Assembly (NCBI RefSeq): GCF_900111105.1
Contig: NZ_FOGC01000008.1
Span: 1-64,000 of the forward strand
Direction: 5' to 3'
DNA length: 64,000 bases
From: Rosenbergiella nectarea
GTDB taxonomy: Bacteria > Pseudomonadota > Gammaproteobacteria > Enterobacterales > Enterobacteriaceae
The notes beneath the pieces were generated by a model. The model saw only the letters and a list, made by a program, of their open reading frames with translations, was not told the origin of the DNA and made no database searches. A program made the position numbers and the translations under genes. This document shows positions 37,648-47,488 of the stretch, one piece after another. The first letter of the stretch is position 1. Each line of letters begins with the position of its first letter.

Positions 37648-38787
37648 TTACTCGGGTAACACCAAGGCGCTGCGATCGATTTGGTCAATTGACGTGACGC
37701 CGGTAAGGGTCATTGCAACCCGCATCTCCTTGGAGAATATGTCCAATAAATTTTCAACGCCACGTTGACCCTCCGCTGCCAGTGCATAGGCCGTTGAGCG
37801 TCCTATTAGGCAGGCTTTGGCGCCTAGTGCCAGCATACGCACCACGTCCAGTCCGGAACGAATGCCTGAATCGACCAGTAGGGTCAGATCATCGCCAATT
37901 TTGTCGGCAATGATAGGTAATGCTTTCGCGGTGGATAAGACACCGTCCAGTTGGCGACCGCCATGGTTTGAGACGACTATCCCATCAGCCCCGAAATTGA
38001 CTGCGTCTTTAGCATCTTCTGGATCAAGTATTCCTTTAATAATCATGGGGCCTTTCCAGAACTCTCGAATCCACTCTAAGTCTTTCCAACTGATCGATGG
38101 ATCGAAATTATTCCCCAGCCATCCAACGTAATCTTCTAATGTAGTGGCTTTACCTAAGTATTTTGAGATATTGCCCAAATCATGTGGGCGACCCAGTAGG
38201 CCAACGTTCAATGCCCAGTCAGGTCGCGTACAGGCTTGCAAGATCCGTCGCGATGCTGCAAAGGGGCCTGACATTCCCGAGTGAGCATCACGATAGCGAG
38301 CGCCCGGTGTTGGCATATCGACGGTGAAAACAAGCGTAGTAATCCCCGCGGCTTGCGCCCGTTCTAGCGCGTTGCGCATAAATCCACGATCTTTCAGTAC
38401 GTATAGTTGAAACCAGAGCGGTTGTGAGCTTTGGGAGGCGACCTCCTCAATCGAGCATACCGAGACGGTTGATAAACAAAAAGGGATCCCTTTCGCTGCT
38501 GCGGCGTTTGCCGCTTGGGTCTCTCCACGGCGAGCATACATACCCGTTAATCCGACAGGGCTTAAAATAATAGGGAGTTCGTGCTGCTGCCCAAAGAGCG
38601 TTGTCTTAAGGCTGAGATGTTCAACATTACGCAGGATGCGTTGACGTAAGCTAATCGTGGCGAGGTCTGAGCAGTTCGCGCGCAGGGTATGTTCGGTATA
38701 GGCTCCGCCATCGATATAATCGAATAAGAATCGGGGCAGCTTTCGTCTCGCAGCTTCCCGGTAATCTGATGCCGAGGAAATAATCAT
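37648..38787 (-). CDS. lldD: L-lactate dehydrogenase (quinone), FMN-dependent
   Basis: This protein of about 379 residues is the membrane-associated FMN enzyme that oxidises L-lactate to pyruvate in respiration. Family blocks are [16 protein letters not shown] (24-39), [13 protein letters not shown]-type FMN region near 80, [15 protein letters not shown] near 160, and [11 protein letters not shown] with the catalytic His near 275. It is about 17 residues shorter at the C-terminus than E. coli LldD (396). The ATG at 38787 has AGGA nine nt upstream; the ATG 6 nt earlier is too close. lldP and lldR are not adjacent; instead a LysR gene is divergent. Confidence 0.93.
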   Translation of the reverse strand: MIISSASDYREAARRKLPRFLFDYIDGGAYTEHTLRANCSDLATISLRQRILRNVEHLSLKTTLFGQQHELPIILSPVGLTGMYARRGETQAANAAAAKGIPFCLSTVSVCSIEEVASQSSQPLWFQLYVLKDRGFMRNALERAQAAGITTLVFTVDMPTPGARYRDAHSGMSGPFAASRRILQACTRPDWALNVGLLGRPHDLGNISKYLGKATTLEDYVGWLGNNFDPSISWKDLEWIREFWKGPMIIKGILDPEDAKDAVNFGADGIVVSNHGGRQLDGVLSTAKALPIIADKIGDDLTLLVDSGIRSGLDVVRMLALGAKACLIGRSTAYALAAEGQRGVENLLDIFSKEMRVAMTLTGVTSIDQIDRSALVLPE

Positions 38788-38858
38788 AGTCATCGTTCCT
38801 ATGTTTGTAGATATTCAGCCAAGCAAGGGGCGACTTGCGTATAAGGTAAAGTAAGGTA

Positions 38859-38877
38859 TTTTTAGCTATGATAAAAA
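38859..38877. promoter_or_regulatory. candidate LysR operator between lldD and its divergent regulator
   Basis: TTTTTA-gctatga-TAAAAA is a perfect 6-bp inverted repeat with a 7-nt centre. It contains a T-N11-A pair and lies 41 nt before the LysR start and 72 nt before lldD. Confidence 0.5.
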
Positions 38878-38917
38878 CAACTTTTTCAACTCAAAATAAG
38901 TCAAAAGTAGAATAGTG

Positions 38918-39805
38918 ATGAACCTTAGAACGTTGCGAGTATTTGTCGAAGTTGTCCGTCAAGGCGGTTTTACCCAAGCCGCCGAAGTTGTTTCATTGAC
39001 TCAATCATCGGTAAGTAAAGCAGTAAAAGCACTTGAAGTTGAACTGGGCGTTCCTCTTCTAAACCGTATTGGCCATAAAACGGAGTTAACGGCCGCGGGG
39101 GAAATCACTTATCGACGCGCACTCGTCTTACTTACGGAGAAAAACCATCTTCTCGCAGAAATTGAGGTGTTACGGGATCTCAAGGGCGGTACACTTCGAA
39201 TTGGCTTACCGCCAGTCGGATGTGGCGATTTATTCGCCAAAATGTTTACAGAGTATAGAAGTCGCTATCCGCAAGTGGACATAGAACTGATAGAACATGG
39301 CGGTAATCGATTACGTGAATGTTTAGATGCTGGAGCGATTGATATCGCCGCCTTGCTGGTTTCGCACGATGAAGCCATAGCCTATCAAGATGTGCGTAAT
39401 GAACCACTTGTCGTCGTCTTACAGGCGGACCACCCGCTATCGCAATGTCACCTGCTTGATTTTAAGGATTTGCAAGCGGAGCCATTTATTTTATTTGAGG
39501 AGGGTTTCACGCTTAATCAATTAATAATGGCGGCTTGTGAACGGAGAAATATCAGTCCTCGAATTACCGCTCGGAGTGGGCAAATTGATTTTATTGTCGA
39601 TCTCGTGACAGCAGGATTGGGCGTCGCATTTTTACCGCGAATGCTTGCGAATAAGCATAAACATTCCGGTATTTCGTTAGTACCTCTTAACGAGCCGCAT
39701 ACTGACTGGCGTATAGCCTTAGCTTGGCGGGCTGGAGCACAATTACCTCCCGCGGCAATAGCGTGGTTGGCGTTGGCAAAAACGTTGGCACCGTCAAAGG
39801 AATAG
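38918..39805 (+). CDS. LysR-family transcriptional regulator
   Basis: This 295-residue LysR regulator has the helix-turn-helix FTQAAEVVSLTQSSVSKAVKALE at about 19-41 and a standard effector domain (GGTLRIGLPP near 90). The ATG at 38918 directly follows an in-frame GTG; the ribosome-binding site is weak for both. It is divergent from lldD and 143 nt upstream of a TDT-family transporter on its own strand, so lactate or another organic acid is the likely signal. It is unrelated to LldR, the GntR-family regulator of E. coli lld. Confidence 0.9.
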   Translation: MNLRTLRVFVEVVRQGGFTQAAEVVSLTQSSVSKAVKALEVELGVPLLNRIGHKTELTAAGEITYRRALVLLTEKNHLLAEIEVLRDLKGGTLRIGLPPVGCGDLFAKMFTEYRSRYPQVDIELIEHGGNRLRECLDAGAIDIAALLVSHDEAIAYQDVRNEPLVVVLQADHPLSQCHLLDFKDLQAEPFILFEEGFTLNQLIMAACERRNISPRITARSGQIDFIVDLVTAGLGVAFLPRMLANKHKHSGISLVPLNEPHTDWRIALAWRAGAQLPPAAIAWLALAKTLAPSKE

Positions 39806-39948
39806 AGATTCATCATTCCTTGAAATAGGTCCGATTCATGATTGTAGCAGCAACCTTTGTTACCACTTTATCTGGTAGGTATAACAATATTTACCCGTTT
39901 TTATAATTTAACAGGGTGATTTATAGTTCCTCACCACAGGAGGAGCTT

Positions 39949-41118
39949 ATGCCGCTAACAATAAAAAATTTAAAAAAACCCTTTTATCAATTGGCCTCTT
40001 TTAATGAGACCGTGCGTTTTTTTACCCCGAATTGGTTTGCGGTGACGATGGGCACGGGCGTACTCGCCTTAGTCCTCGCGCAAGCTGCCACACCTACAAC
40101 GCCTTTATTTGCTTTAGCCCGTATACTCTGGGTGATAAATATTGGCCTCTTTACGGTATTTGTCATGCTGTATCTTGGTCGCTGGATCCTCTATCCGCAG
40201 GAAGCGTATAAAATATTCGGTCATCCCCAAATGTCGATGTTTTTAGGCACCATTCCGATGGGGTTGGCGACAATCATCAACGGCTTTATCAGCTTTGGTG
40301 TACCTCTCTTTGGCAGCGTGGCGGTCGACATTGCCCAACAACTGTGGAAAGTCGATGTATTGCTCGCTATAGGGTGTGGCATTGGATTACCTTTCTTCAT
40401 GTTTACACGACAATCTCATCAACTCTCCTCGATGACAGGATTGTGGTTATTACCGATTGTCGCGGCAGAAGTGGCCGCCGCCAGTGGTTGGATTATTGCG
40501 CCGCATTTGATCGATTCCACACAGCAACAGGCGATGGTTATTACGAGTATGATTTTATGGGCATTTTCTGTGCCGCTCGCCTTATCCCTGTTGACCATTT
40601 TACTGTTACGTATGGCGTTACATAAGCTTCCCCCGGTCGCCCTATCAGCCACCACGTGGCTAGCGTTAGGGCCAATAGGGACGGGATCTTTGGGGATGTT
40701 TTTACTGAGCCAGCAGAGCATACTCCTCGCGAGCAATCCGATCTTTGGACCTTTCAGCCATGTGGTAGCGGGATTTGGTTGGGTAATGGGGATCTTATTA
40801 TGGGGGGTTGGTGCGTGGTGGCTGCTGTTAGCGCTGGGTATCACCTGCCACTATTTAAGACAGGGAATTCCCTTTAATTTAGGCTGGTGGGGCTACACCT
40901 TCCCCTTAGGGGTTTTTACGCTTGCGACGTTTAAACTTGCACAGCTGACCAACCTCTCTTTTTTCTCAACACTTGCGATAGGGCTTCTTGTTTTGTTAAG
41001 CGGAATATGGACGCTGGTCATGACTAAAACGGTGAGAGGAGCATGGAGTGGAAAGCTATTTTTCGCGCCGTGCTTACAGGAAAGCCAACCACTTAATAAA
41101 GAACCAGAAAAAAAGTGA
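39949..41118 (+). CDS. TDT-family (SLAC1/TehA-type) transporter
   Basis: This protein of about 389 residues has ten hydrophobic segments and the TDT hallmark NWFAVTMGTGVLAL near residue 25, then LARILWVINIGLF and GTIPMGLATIINGF. The family includes TehA, SLAC1 anion channels and fungal malate and sulfite carriers, so an organic-acid or anion substrate is likely. The ATG at 39949 has a perfect AGGAGG; an in-frame start 33 nt upstream lacks one. It is in line with the LysR gene and may be its target together with lldD. Confidence 0.87.
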   Translation: MPLTIKNLKKPFYQLASFNETVRFFTPNWFAVTMGTGVLALVLAQAATPTTPLFALARILWVINIGLFTVFVMLYLGRWILYPQEAYKIFGHPQMSMFLGTIPMGLATIINGFISFGVPLFGSVAVDIAQQLWKVDVLLAIGCGIGLPFFMFTRQSHQLSSMTGLWLLPIVAAEVAAASGWIIAPHLIDSTQQQAMVITSMILWAFSVPLALSLLTILLLRMALHKLPPVALSATTWLALGPIGTGSLGMFLLSQQSILLASNPIFGPFSHVVAGFGWVMGILLWGVGAWWLLLALGITCHYLRQGIPFNLGWWGYTFPLGVFTLATFKLAQLTNLSFFSTLAIGLLVLLSGIWTLVMTKTVRGAWSGKLFFAPCLQESQPLNKEPEKK

Positions 41119-41119
41119 C

Positions 41120-41149
41120 TGCAATGAAACGTTGATGTTATCGATTGCA
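41120..41149. promoter_or_regulatory. inverted repeat upstream of gcd
   Basis: TGCAAT (41120-41125) and ATTGCA (41144-41149) are separated by 18 bp and lie 46 nt before the gcd start. It may be an operator; nothing else supports it. Confidence 0.3.
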
Positions 41150-41194
41150 ACAGTATTATAACGGCTCATTATTTATATTTGGCAGGAAAATTCC

Positions 41195-43634
41195 ATGGGA
41201 AATACACCTCTAAAGGCGCTGTGGCTAAAGATTACGGCTCGCCTACTTGGCCTAATACTGTTATTAACCGCACTCTTTTTTATTATCGAGGGCGGGAAAT
41301 TATTGAGTTTAGGCGGTAGTGGGTACTTCTTAATTTCAGGTATCTTCCTGTTAGTCAGCAGCATACAACTCTTTCGTTTACGAGCGTCAGGCGCGGTACG
41401 TTACCTCCTGTTCGCACTGGGTACGCTTGTGTGGGCGGTGATGGAAGTTGGCATTGTCTTCTGGCCACTGATCTCACGCATGATGTTCCCTGCTGGCTTG
41501 GCAATAATTGCGTTCGTTATCTTACCTTCACTGCGCCAACCCGCGCCAACCCGCGGCAACGCGAATTGTAAGTATCGCCAGCTATGTTCTCGCCTTAGCG
41601 ACGACAGTGGGTTTCGTGGCTGCGTTTGCAGGCATGTTTCAACCTCATGACCCCGTTGCGTTTCAAGGCGAGCCGAAGCCATTGGTGCCAGTGTCAAAAC
41701 AAGCGCCGTTAACCAATTGGGATAATTATGGTAATACCCCTGGGGGAAGCCGATTCGTTGCGGCAGACCAGATTACTCGTGATAATGTCCAACACCTAAA
41801 ACCGGTGTGGACGTTCCATACGGGTGATATCCCACTTAGTCCAGACGGCAATGGTGCTGAAGATCAACAGACGCCGCTGCAAGTTGGCGACAAAATCTTC
41901 CTGTGTACGCCGCATAATAACGTTATCGCGGTAGATGCTGACAGTGGTAAAGCGCTGTGGAAAGCCGAAATCAATGCGAAGTCATCGGTCTGGATGCGCT
42001 GCCGTGGGCTGGCGTATTTTGATGCCACTAAGTCTCTGCCACACCCTGAACTGCCAGGGAGCAGCCAGCCTCTAGCCGTTAACGGTGCCGATATTGCGAA
42101 CTGCCCCCGTCGTATTTTGATGAATACTATTGACGGACGTTTGATTGCTTTAAATGCCGACAATGGTCAGTATTGTGAAGGATTTGGCGATCACGGAACG
42201 GTTAATTTATTAACCGGGATGGGTAATGCCCCTGATCCGCAGTATGTGCTTACCTCTGCACCAACCCTTGCCGGTACTACCGTCGTGGTCGGCGGGCGTA
42301 TCTCTGACAATGTCAGTACAGATATGCCAGGTGGCGTGATGCGTGGATTCGATGTGTTGACCGGCGCATTACGTTGGGCTTTTGACCCTGGTAATCCAAA
42401 CCCGAATGCAACGCTGCAACCGGGACAGCATTATGTACGTAGCACCCCGAATTCTTGGGCGCCTATGTCCTAGGATCCGCAATCCAATACCGTCTTTATG
42501 CCGATGGGAAGCTCTTCTGTCGATATCTGGGGAGCGAACCGTACGCCGTTAGATCATAAATACGGTGCGTCAATTCTCGCGGTCGATGCGAATACCGGTA
42601 AAGAAAAATGGGTGTATCAAACCGTCCATAACGATCTCTGGGACTTTGATATTCCTATGCAACCGAGCTTAATCGATTTCAAAACACCAACGGGTGAAAA
42701 CCGTCCTGCGGTAGTCGTAGGAACGAAAGCGGGCCAGATTTACATGTTAGATCGTCTAACCGGTCAGCCGTTAACGAAAGTCGAAAACGTTAAAGTGAAG
42801 CGCGGCAACATCCCCGGTGAGCAGTACAGCGATATCCAACCGCGTTCAGTGGGTATGCCACAAATTGGTGCTCAGACTCTGAAAGAATCCGATATGTGGG
42901 GGGCCACGCCTTTTGACCAACTGATCTGCCGCGTCAGCTTTAAATCGATGCGTTACGATGGACTCTACACCGCACCAGGAACGGATAAATCGTTAAGTTT
43001 CCCAGGATCTCTCGGCGGGATGAACTGGGGAAGCCTGTCGACGGATCCGAATAACCATCTGATTTTCGTCAACGATATGCGCCTAGGCTTATGGCAGCAG
43101 CTGATCAAGGCGGATCCCAATGCGTCGACGGCTGCCAATACTGGCGGAGAGGCGGTGAATACTGGGATGGGTGCGGTACCGATGAAAGGTGCGCCTTACT
43201 CGGTGAATAAAAATCGCTTTATGTCGCCACTAGGCATCCCTTGCCAAGCGCCGCCATTTGGGACACTTTCAGCTATCGATATGACCACACAAAAAATTCT
43301 GTGGCAGGTCCCACTGGGTACGGTGCAGGATACCGGGCCAATGGGAATTAAGATGGGCATGAAAATGCCAATCGGTATGCCTTCATTAGGGGGCAGTCTT
43401 GCAACGCAGGGGGGCTTGGTCTTTATTGCAGGGACTCAGGACTACTACTTACGGGCATTTGACAGTTCGACCGGAAAGGAAGTTTGGAAAGCTCGACTCC
43501 CGGTTGGCAGCCAAGGTGGTCCAATCAGCTATGTCTCGCCGAAAAGAGGTAAACAGTACATCTTGATTTCTGCGGGTGGGGCGCGTCAGTCCCCAGACCG
43601 TGGTGATTACGTTATTGCTTACGCGCTGAACTAA
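41195..43634 (+). pseudogene. gcd: PQQ glucose dehydrogenase, frameshift plus nonsense
   Basis: Three consecutive open segments together give a full-length membrane quinoprotein glucose dehydrogenase (about 809 residues once repaired; E. coli Gcd 796). It oxidises glucose to gluconate in the periplasm. The first segment (41195-41650) has the membrane helices. At 41533-41552 an exact 10-bp tandem duplication shifts the frame; deleting one copy restores LRQPAATRIVSIASYVLAL. The second segment (41508 onward) carries WTFHTGDIPLSPDGNG and ends at a TAG, 42471-42473, where homologues have Tyr in an A-Y-D context. The third (42498-43634) has PMGSSSVDIWGANRTP and the C-terminal beta-propeller. Both lesions remove catalytic blades, so the gene is almost surely inactive. 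Confidence 0.9.
41533..41552 (+). repeat. 10-bp tandem duplication in gcd
   Basis: GCGCCAACCC occurs twice in direct succession. The extra copy is the only reason the gcd frame is broken here. Confidence 0.9.
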
Positions 43635-43651
43635 ATCATCGTAAACGTGAT

Positions 43652-43676
43652 AGCCGCTACTGGGTAGCGGCTTTTT
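43652..43676 (+). terminator. intrinsic terminator of gcd
   Basis: AGCCGCTAC-TGG-GTAGCGGCT is a perfect 9-bp stem with a 3-nt loop, followed by TTTTT. It lies 17 nt past the gcd stop. Confidence 0.94.
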
Positions 43677-43860
43677 ATCACTACAGGCCCACTTAGGGTC
43701 ATTTTATAACATGAGGATTTCGGGAATTAACTCACCTAACAACGTGACCTTTTTAAATAATATTCGTTAAGTCGCCCTTCCCCTCTTATCCGCTTACATG
43801 CCAGTCTAAAATAACGACATACGGCTTTGAATGACTCTCCACGAACAAAAGCTGTCAAAG

Positions 43861-44646
43861 TTAGTGTGATGTTGTAGCAATCTTCTGCGTAAGTGTTCGG
43901 CTGATTAACTCTATAAGAGGTTGGGTATTATCACTATTGCGCTGTTCCCTTGGAATACCAATGTGGAAATTATCCGTGAGAGTGCCGGGGTTTCCTGTCA
44001 TGAGCAGAACCCGATCACATAGCATGACGGCTTCCTCCACATTATGGGTGACAAGAACCAATGCTTGAGTTTTCAATGTTTTCTGTTGCCATAAGTGCAT
44101 TAACTCTTGACGTAGCTTACGTGCACTATAAATATCAAGTGCAGAGAAAGGCTCGTCCAATAACAATAAAGTGGGTTCAACTGCCAGCGCACGTGCAAAG
44201 CCTATGCGTTGTTTCATCCCGCCGGATAACTCTCTAGGCCACGCATTCGCATAACCCGATAACCCGATAAGATCGATCATGTCCACAGTGCGACGTTTAA
44301 CCTCACTCTCAGGAAGTCCAAGCGCCTCAAGGCCGAAAGCGATGTTACCTGAAACCGTGAGCCAAGGAAAAAGTGCAAAGGATTGAAATACCATACTGAC
44401 ATCGGGGCAGGGACCTTTGACCGGTAAACTATTACAGAGCACGGAACCGGAAGTGGGCGATTCAAGTCCGGCAATGATACGCAATAATGTAGATTTTCCT
44501 GAGCCGGATTTTCCTAATACCGCCACGATTTCGTTATGATCAACATGTAGAGTGATGTTCTGAATAATCGGTAGGGTTTGTTGCTGACGGCCAAAGGATT
44601 TCTCGACATTTTTTATCGCTAAAACAGGTTGTAGTATATTCATCAT
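43861..44646 (-). CDS. NitT/TauT-type ABC transporter ATPase
   Basis: This 261-residue ABC ATPase has Walker A GKSGSGKST (about 45-53), Q-loop VFQSFALFPW, signature LSGGMKQR, Walker B LLLLDEPFSALD and H-loop VTHNVEEA. Sequence and FALFPWLT context place it with the nitrate/sulfonate/taurine import group (SsuB/TauB type). The ATG at 44643 is an alternative start. It is 31 nt downstream of the duplicated permease gene and surely forms a transporter with it. No periplasmic binding protein gene is adjacent. Confidence 0.88.
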   Translation of the reverse strand: MMNILQPVLAIKNVEKSFGRQQQTLPIIQNITLHVDHNEIVAVLGKSGSGKSTLLRIIAGLESPTSGSVLCNSLPVKGPCPDVSMVFQSFALFPWLTVSGNIAFGLEALGLPESEVKRRTVDMIDLIGLSGYANAWPRELSGGMKQRIGFARALAVEPTLLLLDEPFSALDIYSARKLRQELMHLWQQKTLKTQALVLVTHNVEEAVMLCDRVLLMTGNPGTLTDNFHIGIPREQRNSDNTQPLIELISRTLTQKIATTSH

Positions 44647-44677
44647 AAATTCTCATTTATATGTCTTTTTGAAAGGA

Positions 44678-46396
44678 TCAGTCTAATTTGAACCGGGTCT
44701 CGGCATAGCGGTACAAAGGACGCCAAATAAAAATGACACAAAGTGCAACCATGAAACACATGGCGAGGCAACCGAGAGCAGCCTTGGGATCTTGGCTACT
44801 GGTCGTGCTTGCAGAAATAAATGCCCCGAGTCCTTTTGCTTTAAAGGTTGTGTCGCCCCAACTGAGAGATTCAGCGGCGATCGCTGCATTCCACGCGCCG
44901 CCTGCTGCGGAAATAATACCCGTGACAATATAGGGGAAAATCGCCGGGAGGATATATTTCGTCCACCAAATAATGCCTTTAGCGTGGAATATCCGGCTGA
45001 CATCAGTCATCTGCCCAGGGATGACTGAGGCTCCTGCAATGACGTTAAAGAGTATATACCATTGAGTTCCTAGCATAATCATTGGGATAGTCCAATAATT
45101 CAGATTCTGATGCCAAGTTAATAACGCCACAACAATAAGGGGGTAAAAAATATTTATGGGAAGTGCGGCCATTACCTGAATAATAGGCTGAAAAAAACGC
45201 AGTAAATTAGGTCGCAATCCGATCCAAATTCCAAGTGGGGTAAAAATAGCAATGCTCAATAATAATGCAGTAAATACTCTACATGCAGTCAGTCCCATTA
45301 ATAAAGGTAGCTGAGTCAAATAGTGAAAAGGAAGATAACACCACAAGTAATATATGAAATATAAGCAGATAACGAGCACGAAGAAATACCATAACTTCGA
45401 CCATAACTCGTTTAATGATGACAGCGATGAAAATAGGCGGTCGAATTTCATTTTATACCATAATTTGGGTAGAACGAATAGCCAAAAGACGCGGGATGTC
45501 GCGAAGATTTTTCTAATTATATTTCCGGTAAGAGAGTGTGCCAAACATGTATAAAACCATGAGCTTTGTTTGCTACTTACACTCTTATCTTCAATTTTAA
45601 AACGACTTGCGTAACGAACCAATGGACGAAACAGTAATTGATCAAACAGCACAATATTAATAATGAGTGCAAGTAAACCCCATAATACGGCGTGGATATT
45701 TCCACTGTTTAAAGCACAACCTATCCAGGATCCGATCCCTGGAAGATTTATATTTTTATTTCCAATAGTTAACATTTCAGATGCAATGAGGGTAAACCAT
45801 GCTGCAGATTGTGACACCATGGTATTCCATAATAACCCCGGAAAAGAATAGAGAAATCCTAGCCGCCAAAAACGTTGCCAAGGGTTGCAATAAAATATTG
45901 CTGTAGCATCCACCAGTTCATGAGGCACGATGCGTAACATTTGATACAGTGTTAGCATCATATTCCATGCTTGGCCTGTAAAAATGGCAAAGATTGCCAA
46001 TCCCTCCAAACCCATGACGTTGTGTGGGTAGAGCCCTAGAAAAAAAGCTGTAGTGAATGTTAAGAATCCTACCAGTGGCACTGACTCCATAAAATTAACT
46101 ATAGGAAGAATAACACGGCGTAAGGGCGTGAATTTTGCGGCTAAAACTCCAAAAACGAGGGTAAAGATCATCGATAAAACTAAACCGAAAACTAATCTTA
46201 TCGACGTGCGTATCGCATCTTCAAATAGCTGTGTATAGTTGCTGTTTCCTGATGGTAAGGAGGCCCCGTTAAAAGTGGCATGCATTCCTTGCCAACCCTG
46301 CACAAAAGCACTGACTAAAATAACCAGAATGGGGATAACGATCAAATCGTTCACAGGAATTTTGTTCCGGATGGAATGTATTTTTATCATTAGCAT
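44678..46396 (-). CDS. duplicated ABC permease (two BPD_transp_1 domains)
   Basis: This 572-residue protein contains two importer permease domains in one chain. The first spans about 55-260, with coupling-helix context PHELVDATAIFYCNPWQRF. The second spans about 370-570, with IPGQMTDVSRIFHAKGIIWW and EAA-like loops. A basic hydrophilic linker lies near 270-330. This matches the duplicated permease class of anion transporters (COG4986). Codon use is AT-rich compared with gcd upstream, which suggests transfer. The start codon has no good ribosome-binding site; an ATG 6 nt later is also possible. It precedes the ATPase gene, and a short ORF with a strong site lies 236 nt upstream. Confidence 0.86.
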   Translation of the reverse strand: MLMIKIHSIRNKIPVNDLIVIPILVILVSAFVQGWQGMHATFNGASLPSGNSNYTQLFEDAIRTSIRLVFGLVLSMIFTLVFGVLAAKFTPLRRVILPIVNFMESVPLVGFLTFTTAFFLGLYPHNVMGLEGLAIFAIFTGQAWNMMLTLYQMLRIVPHELVDATAIFYCNPWQRFWRLGFLYSFPGLLWNTMVSQSAAWFTLIASEMLTIGNKNINLPGIGSWIGCALNSGNIHAVLWGLLALIINIVLFDQLLFRPLVRYASRFKIEDKSVSSKQSSWFYTCLAHSLTGNIIRKIFATSRVFWLFVLPKLWYKMKFDRLFSSLSSLNELWSKLWYFFVLVICLYFIYYLWCYLPFHYLTQLPLLMGLTACRVFTALLLSIAIFTPLGIWIGLRPNLLRFFQPIIQVMAALPINIFYPLIVVALLTWHQNLNYWTIPMIMLGTQWYILFNVIAGASVIPGQMTDVSRIFHAKGIIWWTKYILPAIFPYIVTGIISAAGGAWNAAIAAESLSWGDTTFKAKGLGAFISASTTSSQDPKAALGCLAMCFMVALCVIFIWRPLYRYAETRFKLD

Positions 46397-47488
46397 AGGT
46401 TAACAACTCAAGTTTAAGATGATTTTTGGTTGCTCACATAAAAACATTAATTTATTACAACGATAGAATTCTGAAATTAATGATTTTATGAGTGGCTACC
46501 ACAGAGATGATTCAGAACGACAGATATTTGTAATAATAGGTGTCGGTCGTTATCTATTTATATCTAATACAGAGAGAAGATCGCTTTTAGTCCCGTATTG
46601 AATACAGATTTCTGAGTGTTTATTAATTAAATTTAAGCACAAGAAATAGAGGTCGGGGGATCGTCAAGGGGAAGTCTGTCTAATTCGTTAACAGAACGTC
46701 TTTTTTGAATAGAAAAAGAGGGTATTTCTAAAATAGAAAATAGAGGATATTTTTTAGACATCATGGTTCACTCCAATACATGATCTATTGATAACTATCC
46801 ACCCGAATAGAGGGGTGAGGTACTCTAATTATCCCAATCAAGCATACGAAGAGAGGATAATCAGCAAAAAATTTTTATCCCTGATCGGGGGGCAGCATTA
46901 GACATAAAATTTTCCTCACTACATTTCAGAAGCCGGGATAGTATCAGATGGAAAGTAAACAAAACTTATACGAGAACAATTCTTAGTTTAATCGTATGGA
47001 TGAGCAATAGAAAAAAGGATAGATAATTTATCCATTTTACCTATCTCCATCTGAACGGTAAGTAAGATGATATTCGTATACTCATTAGATTAAGAGAGGT
47101 ACGGATATTAAACCTTCTCTTTGTGAGGAGTGAATTATCTTGGGTGATCATAGTGTGTTTTTTATTATTTCTTTAGCTCGTTTTTAATAAAAAAATATAA
47201 TCATTTAAGTTTAAAATAAAGTGAGGTAATTCATTTTAATTTATTATTTGTCTTTTTGATAATAGAGTTAATTAACGACTGATTATCAAAGTGACTCTCT
47301 ACCTGGTTAAAGGAACAACCTTTTCTATTTATCTCAATATACTTAATAACGCTTAAATTCCTTCTGTAAGGTGCGGCGAAATAATTGTTGTTAACTGTCA
47401 TAGTGAAGACAATTTTTCTACTTAAGCTCCAGCCTACTGCAGATTATGCACTACGATTAAGCTTTACCCCATTCACCTGGAGCAAACG
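46397..47488. other. AT-rich intergenic region, 1.1 kb
   Basis: Very AT-rich on both strands. It holds the 43-codon ORF at 46633-46764 and several palindromic stretches, such as GGATAA/TTATCC around 46853-46880 and ATACGA/TCGTAT around 46968-47000. It also holds the start of the aldo-keto reductase promoter region near 47430. No tRNA, known riboswitch or insertion sequence is recognised. Confidence 0.6.
46633..46764 (-). CDS. short ORF, possible peptide precursor or leader
   Basis: This 43-residue ORF opens with two ATG codons (46764, 46761) and has GGAG six nt before the first. The peptide runs from MMSKKYPLFSILEIPS through a basic QKRRS to an acidic, Pro-rich end, LDRLPLDDPPTSISCA. The short length, the change in character along the chain and the Cys next to the C-terminus resemble modified-peptide precursors, but I recognise no family and see no modification enzyme in the window. 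It lies 236 nt upstream of the duplicated permease on the same strand, so it could equally be a leader peptide or chance. Confidence 0.45.
   Translation of the reverse strand: MMSKKYPLFSILEIPSFSIQKRRSVNELDRLPLDDPPTSISCA

Noticed and set aside
47140-47187. 15-codon frame starting at a TTG after GAGGAGTG
   Set aside because: Looks like a leader peptide by shape only; there is no nearby regulated gene on that strand with an attenuator.
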